NCBI GenBank assembly: GCA_028386065.3
Contig: JAKUCV010006762.1
Coordinates: 42,377-106,376, forward strand
Reading direction: 5' to 3'
Length of the DNA stretch: 64,000 nt
Source of the DNA: Turnera subulata
Lineage: Eukaryota; Streptophyta; Magnoliopsida; Malpighiales; Passifloraceae
Of the stretch, positions 1 to 12,272 are shown one piece after another. The notes under the pieces were generated by a model. It was not told the origin of the DNA. It was given only the letters and a program-made list of their open reading frames with translations, and did no database searches. A program made the translations under genes and the position numbers. Each line of letters opens with the position of its first letter. Positions within the stretch are counted from its first letter, which is position 1.

Positions 1-29
1 GGGCATATAACTAACAATCTCCCACTTGC
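1..29 (-). repeat. Start of 3' LTR (1-16) and polypurine tract (17-29)
   Basis: Read on the minus strand, 17-29 is the purine-rich GCAAGTGGGAGAT, the usual plus-strand primer, followed directly by TGTTAGTTATATGCCC, the LTR start. The same 16 bases end the 5' LTR at 6884-6899. Confidence 0.9.
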
Positions 30-30
30 A

Positions 31-3000
31 CTAAAGCCAATCATACATGTATCTAATACCTATGGATGCGCAATGACCATCATGCTTCTGCTGCGTGAGT
101 GGCTTCGTCAAGGGATCTGCTACATTGTTCTCAGAAGGAACTCTGCACAGCCTGACATCGCCTCTATCTATGATCTCTCGAATAAGATGATAGCGTCGGA
201 GAATATGTTTGGATCTTTGGTGATGTCTAGGTTCTTGAGCTTGTGCAATTGTTCCATTGTTGTCATAATAGAGCTCAATCGGACTCTCAATACTAGGAAC
301 CACCCCAAGTTTAGTTACGAACTTCTTAATCCAAACAGCCTCTTTCGCTGCATCTGAGGCAGCAATATACTCAGCCTCGGTTGTAGAATCTGCAACTGTC
401 TCTTGCTTAGAACTCTTCCAGCATACAGCGCCACCTCCAAGACAAAACACATATCCTGATTGCGATCTGAAATCATCCCTGTCGGTTTGGAAGCTAGCAT
501 CGGTGTAACCCTTTACAACGAGCTCATCAACGCTTCCGTAAACCAGAAATGCATCCTTAGTCCTTCTCAAGTACTTAAGGATGTTCTTAACCTCTGTCTA
601 GTGACTCTCACCGGGATCAGATTGGTACCTGCTCGTGACACTCAGAGCATAAGCGACATCTGGTCGAGTACAAAGCATGGCGTACATGATAGATCCTATT
701 GCCGAAGCATAAGGGATCTGACTCATCCGCTCTCTCTCCTTAGACGTACTAGGACATTGACTCTTTGAGAGAGAGACGCCATGTGACATGGGCAAGAATC
801 CCTTCTTGGAATTCTCCATGCTAAACCTCTTTAGCACCTTGTCAATATACGTACTCTGACTTAGCCCGAGAAGCCTTTTGAATCTATCTCTATAGATCTT
901 TATGCCTAACACATAGGCAGCTTCTCCTAAGTCCTTCATTGAGAAATTCTTTCCTAACCAAGCCTTTACAGACTGTAGTGTCGGAATGTCATTCCCAATG
1001 AGCAGAATGTCATCAACATATAACAACAAGAAAACTATGGTGCTCCCACTAACCTTCTTGTAAACACATGGTTCATCTTCATTTTTGATGAAACCAAACT
1101 CTTTGAATACATCATTAAAACGAAGATTCCAACTCCTTGAAGCTTGCTTAAGTCCATAAATAGACCTTTGCAACTTGCATACCATATTGGCACTCTTTGG
1201 ATCGACAAAACCCTCAGGCTGTGTCATATACACATCCTCTAAAAGATTTTCGTTAAGGAAAGCGGTTTTGACATCCATTTGCCATATCTCATAGTCATGG
1301 TATGCGGCTATGGCCAACAGAATCCGGATGGATTTAACCATAGCAACTGGTGAGAAGGTTTCATCATAGTCTATACCATGAACTTGTTTAAAACCTTTCG
1401 CAACCAATCGCCCTTTATAGGTAATCACATTACCATCCATGTCGGTCTTTTTCTCATAGACCCACTTGCACCCTATGGGTTTTACCCCTTCGGGTGGATC
1501 AACCAAGGTCCATACCTTGTTTTGATACGTGGATTCCATTTCCGAATTCATGGCTTCTAGCCACTTCTGGGAGTCCAGACCCGTAACGGCCTGCTGATAG
1601 GTAGTGGGCTCATCCTCATCTATGAGCATCACATCTCCGGTATGAGTCACGAGAAATCCGTATCTCTCAGGCTCATGTCGAATCCTATCCGACCTACGCG
1701 GTCCATGTGTTACAGGAACAGGATTCTCATCCACAACACCTTGTGGTTCCTGTCCTTATTCCATTTCAGTCTCTAGATCTCGAACTTCTTCGAGTTCTAT
1801 TTTCCTCCCATTGATTCCTCTAGAAATAAACTCTCTTTCTAGAAAGAACGCAGTCCGAGCAACAAACACTTTGTTGTCGGTAGGAATATAGAAGTAATAC
1901 CCTTTAGTTTCCTTAGGGTAGCCTACAAATAGGCACTTCTCGGTTTTAGGGCCAAGTTTATCTGAAGCTTCACGTCTTACGTAAGCCTCACAACCCCAAA
2001 TTCTCATAAAAGACAAATTGGGACGCTTCTCAGTCCATATCTCATATGGTGTCTTTTCGACTGATTTAGACGGAACACGGTTAAGTGTAAAAGCAGCACT
2101 CAATAGTGCATGTCCCCAAAAGGAGGAAGGAAGGTCAGCTTGACTCATCATCGAATGAACCATGTCCAACAAGGTTCTGTTCCTCCTTTCGGATACACCA
2201 TTCCATTGAGGCGTACCCGGTGGAGTGAGTTGTGATACTATACCATAACCCTTTAAATAGTCAAGAAATTCTCGGTCTAAGTATTCACCGCCTCGATCTG
2301 ATCGAAGCATCTTAATACTTTTCCCGAGTTGATTCTGTACTTCATTCTTAAACTCCTTGAACTTTTCAAAGGATTCTGACTTGTGTCTCATTAGATACAC
2401 ATAGCCGTATCTACTGAAGTCATCAGTAAATGTAATGAAGTACTGAAAACCACCTCTAGCCTGTGTAGACATCGGTCCGCATACATCAGTATGTATTAGA
2501 CCTAATAAGTCCGAGGCTCTTTCACCTTTACCCTTAAAGGGAGCCTTAGTCATTTTGCCTAACAAACATGACTCACATGTCTCATATGATTCATAATCAA
2601 ATGAGTCTAGTAATCCATCTTTATGAAGTTTCGCAATGCGAGTCTCGTTTATATGGCCTAAACGACAATGCCAAAGGTAGGTTTCATTAGAACCGTTCAT
2701 TCTAACCTTCTTCGTACTAACGTTATAGATCGGCGTTTCTAGGTTTAGAACATACAATTCTTTGCTTAAATTTGCACCACCATAATATACATCATTGAAA
2801 TAAATTGAACAACATTTGTTCTTTATTACAAATGAGAATCCTTTCTTGTCAAGACAAGATACAGAAATCAAATTTCTGCTAATAGAAGGTACAAAATAGC
2901 AATCATCAAGTTCCAAAACAAAGCCACTAGGCAAAGACAGATAATAAGTTCCTACGGCTAATGCAGCAACTCTTGCTCCATTCCCAACACGTAGGTCTAT

Positions 3001-3984
3001 CTTATCCTTCGCCAATCTTCTACTCTTTCTTAGTTCCTGTACATTTACACAAATGTGTGAACCACATCCGGTATCTAATACCCATAATGCTGAAGTAGAA
3101 AGATTTGATTCTATAACGAGAATACCTGAAGTAGAAGTCTCACTTCCCTTCTTGTTCCTCTTTACCTCATCTAGGTAAACTGGGCAGTTGCGCTTCCAAT
3201 GGCCCGGTTTATTGCAGTGGAAACAGTGTCCATCCTTTGCAACTCCACCCTTGGGTTTAAGCTTATGATTACAAGAAGAAGCACATGCACCAAACCTTTT
3301 GGCACTCTTCTTCTTCTTGTCAAACTTTAGTTTACCATTTCCTTTGCCTTTGCCAATCATCAATATGTTGGACTTACTTGCCTTCATTTGTTGTTCAGCT
3401 GTTCCCAACATATTGAGCAACTCGGACAAGGATTTATCAAGATGGTTCATGTTGAAGTTCATGACAAATTGGCCGTAGCTGTCCGGCAACGATTGCAAGA
3501 TTAGGTCTACAGCCAACTCCTTTGGTAAAGGAAACCCGAGACCCTCAAGGCTCTCAATGAATTCGATCATTTTCAGCACATGAGGTCTCACGGGTGATGA
3601 TTCGGCCATCCTGCATTGGAATAAGGCTTTAGAGGTCTCATACCTCTCATGCCTAGCTTGCTCTTCAAAGAGCATCTTAAGGTGTTCGATCATATCGAAC
3701 GCCCCTATGTTCTCGTGTTGCTTCTGAAGCCCCGAGTCCATGGTTACCAGCATCAAACATGCTACATCCAATGCATCATCGAGATGCTTCTTATAAGCAT
3801 CCCGTTCTGCCCTGGGAGCACAAGGCGCCGGTTCACTCGGAACAGGCCCTTCAAGGACATACAGCTTCTTTTCTTGCTTGAGGACAATCCTTAAGTTGCG
3901 ATACCAAGATAAGAAGTTATTCCCATTCAACTTGTCCTTCTCAAGGACAGATCGCAATGATAGTGTACCTGTGTTTTGTGCCAT
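31..3984 (-). pseudogene. copia gag-pol polyprotein with two nonsense codons
   Basis: A single reading frame of about 1318 codons runs from the ATG at 3984 to a stop at 31-33. In order it shows a copia gag (from residue 1), a CCHC zinc knuckle (CFHCNKPGHWKRNC, near residue 252), an aspartic protease site (DTGCGSH, near 301), an integrase His-Cys region (near 435) and DDE core (HTDVCGP onward, near 498), a reverse transcriptase with YVDD (near 988) and a C-terminal RNase H (from about 1160). Two in-frame stops break it: TAA at 1756-1758, between integrase and reverse transcriptase, and TAG at 598-600, just before RNase H, where a Trp codon is usual. No frameshift is seen. It would supply all proteins for copying and inserting the element if intact; as it stands it is probably non-autonomous. 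Confidence 0.95.
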
Positions 3985-5514
3985 GGTAATTCTACAATAA
4001 AGATCAACTCACACAAATAAGAGTCATGCATACATAAATCATTTAACAAGGAATTTAATTAAATGATGCTCCTACTATGAATCAATAAAATGAGAACAAG
4101 TAGGCCAAGATCCATATTTCACTACAACATAAGTCAGCTTTGGCTGATCACCTTTATCATAGCTATTTAGGTAGACAACTCTTGTCAATTACATCTCTAT
4201 GTAACTCTTGGATAGTTGAGTGAACAACACCTTGCCCAAGTCTATCTTATAGACATTGCTCAACCCTTGCCTCTAGGTCCTTAATCCTATTAAGATAACC
4301 TAGTTAAGTCCACACCCATAATAAACAGTCGAGATATTACAATTATCCACTCGCATCTTCCTAGGATAAACAATGGCACCTTGCTTTGGCAAAAACCTAC
4401 CAATTGTCGATCTTAGGCTTGATGATGCTTATCATGGAAGGCAACTAAGAACTTAATATTTCATCAACATATGTTCATATATTACATGCATATAATCAAC
4501 AAATTATATATCTCATATACAATAACAATGCATCATATGCAATATAATTATAAGCATGTGGATGTTTTGAGAATCTGATTCTCCCAACTATTTGTCCGAG
4601 CCTCAAGGACATCGATGTTCTCCCTAGAACATCGATGTCTAATGGTCTCTGGAACTCAAGAACATCGATGTCCTGTCATGAACATCGATGTCCTTGAGGC
4701 TCTGGAAGTCCAAACTATTTGGCAGAGCTCAAGAACATCGATGTTCAACTCTTGGACATCGATGTTGGAAGGTTCCAACGGTTCATTGGCCTCTGGAACT
4801 CATGAACATCGATGTTCAACTCTTGGACATCGATGATGGAAAGTTCCCAAGGTCCAAAATCTTGGCAGTAGTTTTTAACATCGATGTCTAACCTTTAAAC
4901 ATCGATGTTTGAGACTTTTGAACACAAGGACATCGATGTTGTAAAGTCAACATCGATGTTATTTGGTCTCTGGAATCTCAAACAAATCTCACAAGGCTTG
5001 GACATCGATGTTCATGTGAATCTGCCAAGGCCAACCTACACAGGACATCGATGTTCATCTCATGAACATCGATGTTCAATGTTCTCTGCCAAGGCCAGAC
5101 TACACAGAACATCGATGTTCATATGATGAACATCGATGTTCATATGATGAACATCGATGTCCAGTGGTCTCGGCCAAGGCAAATATAGTGTGAACATCGA
5201 TGTTCATCTCGTGAACATCGATGTTATGGCCCTGCTGCACTAGAACGACAATCGTTCCTTACACAAGCCGACAATCGATTTTCGTTTTGTCGAACCCCTT
5301 AGACTTACAGCCAATAACTTCTTGATTGATATCACATACCAATCAAGTTCATGTTGTCAAAATCCTTTTGACACATCCAACAACAACATATATATCACAT
5401 ATATAATTGAAATCAACATATAATGATCATGCTACATCACATATAACATATCATATATATATGCATGAACATATCAACATATGCACATAAATCCGGTTTA
5501 GAGCTTCACAAGGG
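3985..5514 (-). other. Long untranslated leader of the copia element
   Basis: About 1.5 kb separates the primer binding site from the gag ATG, which is long for a copia element. No open frame of note is present. The middle (4609-5224) holds the palindrome array described separately; the flanks are AT-rich with short ATAT runs. Confidence 0.7.
4609..5224. repeat. Array of 20 ACATCGATGT palindromes
   Basis: Nineteen exact copies and one variant (4827, ending GA) of the self-complementary decamer ACATCGATGT start at 4609, 4629, 4662, 4682, 4735, 4756, 4806, 4827, 4878, 4899, 4930, 4950, 5002, 5045, 5066, 5109, 5130, 5151, 5194 and 5215. Start-to-start distances are 20-21, 31-33, 43 or 50-53 bases, close to two, three, four and five helical turns. 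The sequence between copies varies, although a higher-order unit of 64 bases is visible from 5002 onward. The array lies in the leader of the copia element and its function is unknown. Confidence 0.9.
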
Positions 5515-5526
5515 GCTCCGCTACCA
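5515..5526 (-). other. Primer binding site (initiator tRNA-Met type)
   Basis: The minus strand reads TGGTAGCGGAGC one base after the CA end of the 5' LTR. It resembles the usual plant copia site TGGTATCAGAGC for initiator methionine tRNA, with two or three changes. Confidence 0.75.
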
Positions 5527-5527
5527 C

Positions 5528-6899
5528 TGTAAGTTTCCCTAGAGCTATTATGACATTCATAATATGCACAACAAGCAGCGGAAACAAGGGAAACGAACCA
5601 AGAACCAAGTGAAGCATGCAAAACCGAATAAGAATTTTACATACCTGGAAGATTAGGGTCTTTCACCTAATAGCCGGATGGAATCAGCAAGAGCAAGACA
5701 ACGGCCTGGCTCCTCTACGGTATCCACACGAACCGTGATCGACTTGGTATCGTCACACGAAACCAACTCCGAGCACTCCCGGACTGGGTGCTAGCAGCAG
5801 AAACCGGGAGCTTGGATTTTGTGGTGTTTTGGTTCTTCTTCTTTTCTTTCACAAAGAGGAAGAAGAAGAGAAGAGGAGGTGTTTTGGTGCTGTCAAAAAC
5901 GTGCAAAGAGAGGGGAGGGAGCAGCCAATATGATCTGATCACTAACTCTCTCTAATCCCTCAATTAGTGCATAAGTGAATGGCCAACACTAATGGCCCAT
6001 GATAATGACATTTCATTATCATGTCCACCATTAGCCAAAGCAGACAACACACACTCCCAAAGCACTAAGTTTGACCCAATAATTCTGGTAATTAGTGAGC
6101 CAAAAAGACCCTGGTCCAACCACACCCGGTCCAACCATGGTCCAACCACGGTTCAACCATCTGCTCGAATCAACGGTTCTATGTGTGTGACCCTGTAGGC
6201 ACTTGTAACGTCCGGCAATAATTGTAAAATCCCATTTTACAATTATAAACAAAGAGCGGCGTCTAGCAACACATCATTGCTACCCGAACGACAAGATCAG
6301 TACTGATTCTCTATGCCTCGGAATATGTCATCGTCCCTTCGTCCCATTATCAAGATCAAACACGAGACATNAACTCTATCAAGAAACCATACGATAATAT
6401 ACCCGTTATATGGGTCGGACGAATCCCCTCTTGATCAATCAAAACCCACTACATACTCGGCATATACCCAATGATTACCCTTATGTCCACCCAGTTACGG
6501 ATGACTAGGAATAATATCAAAGTACATGATTCATATGTTGGATACCTTGACGATCTCAGGTCGGAGGACAGTGCATCTGTAAGAACCACTAATGACATAC
6601 ATATAACGTTCCATGTAGGGTTCTTATGTGGGTCGGTCCAGTCCACAAGTTCTCTAACTTGTACCCGTATGTAGAATTCATATCACATATGCAATTTTCA
6701 ACATACGCTAGTCTTAATTTATTATTACAACCCATCCAAAATAATAATCGACTAGGGACATTTAAGAATATATCAAATATAATCTAGGGTTATAAATATG
6801 TGCAAGCAATTATCTCATAATCATATTTATTAGAATAACCTCAAGGTATATACATGACTACAATCATCCATAGATTGGCTTTTGGGCATATAACTAACA
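5528..6899 (-). repeat. 5' LTR of the copia element
   Basis: A 1372-base LTR bounded by TG and CA (plus strand starts TGTAAG at 5528 and ends TAACA at 6899). The lower boundary is set by the primer binding site and the upper one by the match to the window start. One ambiguous base (n) is at 6371. Promoter and polyadenylation signals are expected here, but I did not locate them with confidence. Confidence 0.9.
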
Positions 6900-6904
6900 A
6901 GACA

Positions 6905-7696
6905 TCCCAATCCAAAACCGAGGATCGACATCCTTATCACATTTTATTATTTAATCCATTATACTTAATACCAAAAAGACACAGTGATAAATATCCAAAA
7001 CTCAACATGGGGATAAACATCCCAAAATCAAATCATGGCACTGGGATAAACATCCCGAATCAAACCACAATAAATGCAACAATCAACAGTGCAACAATCA
7101 TCAAACACAATAACCGAGTAATACAGGCACATATCGAAGGAAATCCATCCTCACCTTAGCCGATTACTCAACTCCGAAGACAATGACCAGTCCCAAACCG
7201 GCTCCTCGGGAAACTGCCCGATATCATAACCTATACAACAAAACAATATCCTCACATAAATGCACATAATCGGTATACTTTGATACCAATACTGCGAAAT
7301 AAACCCATCCCGGTTACATATCTTTTATTATTTCCCTTTACCGAAAATATTATACCGTACGTATATCTGAATATAATTTTGGTACCATACTTTAATTAAA
7401 ACTCTCCTTTAAATATATTTTTTTTATAGAATAATTATACTTTGTCTTCCAAAATAATAACAATCTAATTTTCCTAGAAATTATATCGTATATATGTATT
7501 TTTCCCCAAATTATTTCCATAAAATATATTTCTTACCAAAATATAATTACTAAATATTATTATCTTTAGAAAACCATATTTCCAGAAAACATTAATCATT
7601 GCACTGTATTACTCGAGATTAATTCATTCGGTAAATCACTGTAAAAAGACTTTTACAGTCCTGGTAAAAATCCAAATTTTTACCCGAGCTGTTACA
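6905..7696 (-). repeat. Probable fragment of another LTR
   Basis: On the minus strand, 7696 begins TGTAACAGCTCGGGTAAAA, a start typical of plant gypsy LTRs. The sequence below it is AT-rich and non-coding down to the copia insertion. The copia element appears to have landed in this older LTR; the rest would be outside the window. No internal region or second copy is seen, so this is tentative. Confidence 0.35.
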
Positions 7697-10600
7697 CAAG
7701 GACTAATTATACTATTTTAGCTCATCAAAATTTTTGTCCCTCCCTCCATCATACTTTAAGACATCAAAGAGTTAATTGTTAGAAGAGTATTGTCATTAAA
7801 CTTGTGTATACAAAAGATATCCGACTACTTTTATACTTATTGTGTATAGAAAAGATAAAATAAGCATAATATTAAGAAAAAATCATATATTCACCAAAAA
7901 AAGAAAAAAATTCATATTACTCAAGTTGTACGCTTAACCAGATAGTTCAATATAACCATTCAAATTATTTCAAAGGTCGCACTTCCATGGGGAATAGATT
8001 TCCTTGTTTTTCACATTTTAAAAACGTGCGATTGAATATGATATATCAAGTACTTGGTACATGCTGCACATCATATCTAGAATTTGCCTAATATTAGGTT
8101 TCAACTTTTGAAACTACATGGATAAATATTTAGGAGGATTACAGGAGTTATATAAACTCGTAAAATTTTTTTGGTTCGGAACTGTACAAATTTGGCACCT
8201 TATCATGTATCCTTATGCCGGACAAAAAAAAAATCTAAAATTAGAAATTATTATGTTGAGTTACTACTTTTTAGATTAATTGGTTATTTGTTGGATCCAC
8301 AGCATATCAAAACAAGGTAAAAGAATTCATTGAATTGTAATTAAGAGGAAGGAGGGCACGTACGGATGCTCGCCAAAACTTCAGGTCAATCTATATATCC
8401 TCGAACAAGCCAAGAAACAATCCTTGGATGTGTAATATGGCAATTAATTTCTGCCTGGAAGAAACAACGTAGGACAATTGCCGAGACGAATATATAAACA
8501 TTTTTGAAATGTTTTAATAGTTTTTTTTTTGGTTCAACAACAATGTTTTAATAGTTAGACCAGACAGTAGACAATTTGACAAACAGAAGATTCTGCTGGC
8601 ACATCAATACTTAATATGATTCTAACAAACATGACAAACTAAAGATGTGAATTATGGTTTAACATGAATGATAGGGAGTTGTTGTTACAACAGTGTACGC
8701 CACGATGGCCACTTGCATTCCACAATGCTTTAACACTTTTTTAGTGGTTTGTAATTCATGGTAATAAACTTTATGAAGTAAGTTAATTTGTTGTCGCTTT
8801 CAGATGACTTTATAGTATAATTGGATTTTAAAGAGAGATCTACATATTAAAAGCCTAATCATGATTAATTATTCTCTGATCCAGTTAGTAATTAATTAGA
8901 CCATCATCCCAGAAATCAAGGTTTCCGTCAACACCTAACCTTTCTTTTACTAAACTAGACCAACATTATCTCCGTGGGAAGATTGAAATTTGAAAGCTTA
9001 ATTAACCGAGCACAAAGGCAACCCGCATAGCATGCAATTATCTGAGGCTGTTAACCAAAAGATATGTCATTATCAATTTCCACATTTCCCGTGCTTATGT
9101 ATTTTTGTGATCCAATAGCAAGAAAGTAAAAACAACCCCTCTAATGTCAGTCGCTCATTAAGACTTTGTGGCTACAGGGTATGGTTCAAAGGGTATGGTA
9201 TGTATTTTTGTGATCCAATAGCAAGAAAGTAAAAACAACCCCTCTAATGTCAGTCGCTCATTAAGACTTTGTGGCTACAGGGTATGGTTCAAAGGGATTG
9301 ACAAGACTAAATTTTAATTACATTTTTTCCAAGTTAACAACTATAAATGTCCACTTTTTCATATTTAAGGTATCAATTTTTTCTTTACTTTATAACTATG
9401 TACCCAATTTATTTATTTTTACTTATTATTTAGCCTTCTAGTTTTGACAAATTAAAGGTCAAAGGTGAACTTTTTTTTTTTCCCTGATTCATACGTGCAT
9501 ATAATATTAGTAAACTCATGATATAGATAAGAAAAAGACCCGGGATCTTGTTCTGTGATTTTTCAACTTAATTACGATATCTTTGCTCATCTTTGTCTCT
9601 CAAAGTCTACACCAGCGTGATAGTCGGCGTTTGATATGAAACTATGCCGGACCATATTTTCACTTCTTTCTTCTGATTATTGCACACCTTTCCCTTTAAC
9701 CTCCATCTACCCCTGTTCATGTATGAATTATGATAATGTTATAGGTTTCTTGCATCTCTTTTTTTTTTTTGTTTTGCTATCACATATAAGGTCATGCAAA
9801 GCCGAGGCATGCAAGTAACTTAATTTCTTCATTTATTTCCTATAATTATTCTTATGGTGTCGCTTCCTTCCATTTGATAGACAGGTTCATTTCTGTGTTT
9901 GACCCGCGTACGATGAATGCTAACTTAACTCTTCTACACATCTTAGGTCTTCAAACGAGAATGAGTAGATAAAGATCGGGAGGGTTAAAAGTTAGGGATG
10001 AATGGTGGAATGGTCAAAAAAGATATTGCAGTTAGGCTAGTGTCATGTGTTCTTGTCTGTGGTTCCTATGGTGGCCCCAGTCCGATTGGGCTTCTTTGGC
10101 CAAGTCTTTTAAAAAAGCTTAGCATAAAATGTGTGTGTGTGTTTTAGGGGGGGGGGGGGCGGAGGGCTGACGAGGCCTGTTGCTAATATGTTTTCCATGT
10201 CTTGCCTTTATCAAGTACTGAGTAGAGATTGGACCTGCCATTTCCTTCTGTCTAACCCCTAAACTCGAGGTGCATTTTTTTTTTTTTTTTCCCCTGTGAG
10301 GGTAATAAAGTGATATGTCTGGTAAAATTCAAGCTCTCCCACCGGCAACATATGAAATTCGATCTCTCTAAGATTATGGGTCTACTGCTAAAAGCGGGCT
10401 AAAAAGATAACAATAATAATGGTTGGTCTACTGCAAAATTAAATGGATGGCCATGTGGTCAAAAAAGGAGAAAAATGGGAATGCCACGTCGCCCGAATAC
10501 ATAACAAAATCGCTTTCAACCTACAGCAAAACCCAGCCCTCAGCTAAACTTCCTAAGAACAATTGTTTGACCACTGACCATTTTTAAAACTGGACACCTT

Positions 10601-12272
10601 CTCCAAGACCTGGTTTTGTAACAACATCCAGGAGCAAGCTTCCAAAAATGAGTGGAACAAATAATGGACTGGTTGTGGATTTATCAGGCAAGGAACAAAC
10701 ATGGGTTGTAGTCGTGAGGCGGCCTTTACTAGGATCTAGCCTCGATTCATTTTCAAAACAATTATCACAATTGTTTATTTTATTGATTAAAGAAAAATGC
10801 CAAAAGGGTGCGTGTTTGAGATTTGATTGGTGGAGGAAGCAAGCAGAAACTAATAAAATTCGTCCTCAGGACATATAATTCCAAATAAAGCAATCCCAGA
10901 AACTGGAAGTATTAATGCCACAGCACAGCATAATGTATCACAAGCGACCCCCAAGTAGAGGATTTGCTAAATCAATCATCCATCCATAAAAGCCCCCTAC
11001 ACAAGTAGCCATCTATCCATAGCCACTTCATTTGTATCGGGACTAGCAGATATTCATGAAATTTAGGGCTTTTCTCAGATTTTAAATGACAAAGTGACGA
11101 GATCAACAAGCTACCCCAACGTTCATTCACGTGATTATTCCCTTCCTTCTGTTCCCTATAGGCTCGTCATCAAAACTTTGGCATTCAGCGTCCAAAACAG
11201 GTGAATCACAAAACAACAATCATCTCAAATCTGTATAGCTATCTAATAAGTGCCAGAAAATAATCCAGCCAAGGCATGACTGTTCTGTCACAAGGAATTA
11301 TTCTGACGGACACATTTCGGCGTACGTGTATGGGAAAGTGTCATAAGCTAATTTGTTGCTTGCATCAAGTTTGTTTCACACTTTTACCATAGAACCGTAT
11401 CCCCAAAAGCATCTCTCAAAGGAACCAAGTAGACCTCTATTGAAACCAAAATATGCAAGGTGGAACTATTTGAACGAAACTGAAACAGTTGGAGAGAATA
11501 GAACTACGATTTCGATCTTAAATTACTTGTCAATGAACCATGACTTCAATCAAGTATGTTTGCTACAAAGCAGAAAATAGAGCTACATATTGTACAAGAC
11601 ACAAGCACTAAATTCACTCACCAGATATCTAGACTTGATACACCTGCATCAAGGAGGAAAAGACAAGCGAAGCGACTGTCACCGAGACTTGAAAACAAAA
11701 AATAACTGGGCAAAAAGGACTGATAATTACATGAAAAAAGAAAAAACACAGTAAACTAATAAGGCCATTGAAAGAGTTGTTTTCCACTAATGAAACCATC
11801 AATCTCTACTTAAACAAGGGTTTAGAAGTCTTTCCACAGCCAAATACCATATCACATGCAATGCAACTAGTTACAGATCAATAAAAAAAGTTTTCCAGCA
11901 TTATCATACAAAGGCTGCAATGTGCTCTATGTTCTCGGAAAACATTTTTGACCGAGAAATACACCGGTTCTTCCAATTAGCAACTGCCATCAATGATTCT
12001 TAAACACACACACAATCTAGAAAACACAACGACCATCCACAACTTGTTATAGGGAAGCCTTGAAGTTGAAGCCAAACCATATGATGATAAACAAAATCCA
12101 CGAATTCTCTTTTCTATATACAAGCATACAACAAGAAAGCAATGCAAGATTTAGCAACTTTAAATAACCGAGCAATGGTTAAACCACATGCTTAATTATT
12201 TGAATACCTGACATGAGGAGCAAAGCACAGTTCCTGCAATGTTAGAAAATTTCCTCTCCTACAAATATGTGT
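7697..12272. other. Intergenic, no gene recognised
   Basis: AT-rich sequence with poly-T and poly-A runs and a run of G at about 10147-10158. Short open frames show no recognisable domain. The 98-base direct duplication at 9096-9296 is listed separately. The part just below 12273 probably holds the 3' UTR of the PHD-finger gene, whose end cannot be placed. Confidence 0.6.
9096..9296. repeat. Tandem direct duplication, 98 bp
   Basis: Bases 9096-9193 recur at 9199-9296 with an offset of 103 and no difference that I can see. A short filler (TATGG) separates the copies. The identity points to a very recent duplication. Confidence 0.9.

Larger units (their letters stand above)
1..6899 (-). mobile_element. 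Ty1/copia LTR retrotransposon, 3' LTR cut by window edge
   Basis: A minus-strand element read from its 5' LTR (5528-6899) through a primer binding site (5515-5526), a long non-coding leader with a palindrome array, a gag-pol frame (3984 down to 31), a purine-rich tract (17-29) and the first 16 bases of the 3' LTR (1-16). Bases 1-16 are identical to 6884-6899, which fixes both LTR starts. Domain order gag, protease, integrase, reverse transcriptase, RNase H is that of Ty1/copia. Only two nonsense codons break the frame, so the insertion is probably young. The second copy of the target duplication lies outside the window, so the 5-bp duplication (expected from 6900) cannot be checked. Confidence 0.95.

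Noticed and set aside
4609..5224. CRISPR-like array
   Set aside because: Repeats are only 10 bases and palindromic, spacers are uneven, and the array lies inside a plant retrotransposon.
6854..7159. Open frame of 101 codons
   Set aside because: It crosses the LTR border at 6899 and has no domain.
9636..9818. Small secreted protein candidate (60 codons)
   Set aside because: Hydrophobic because of a poly-T run; no supporting context.
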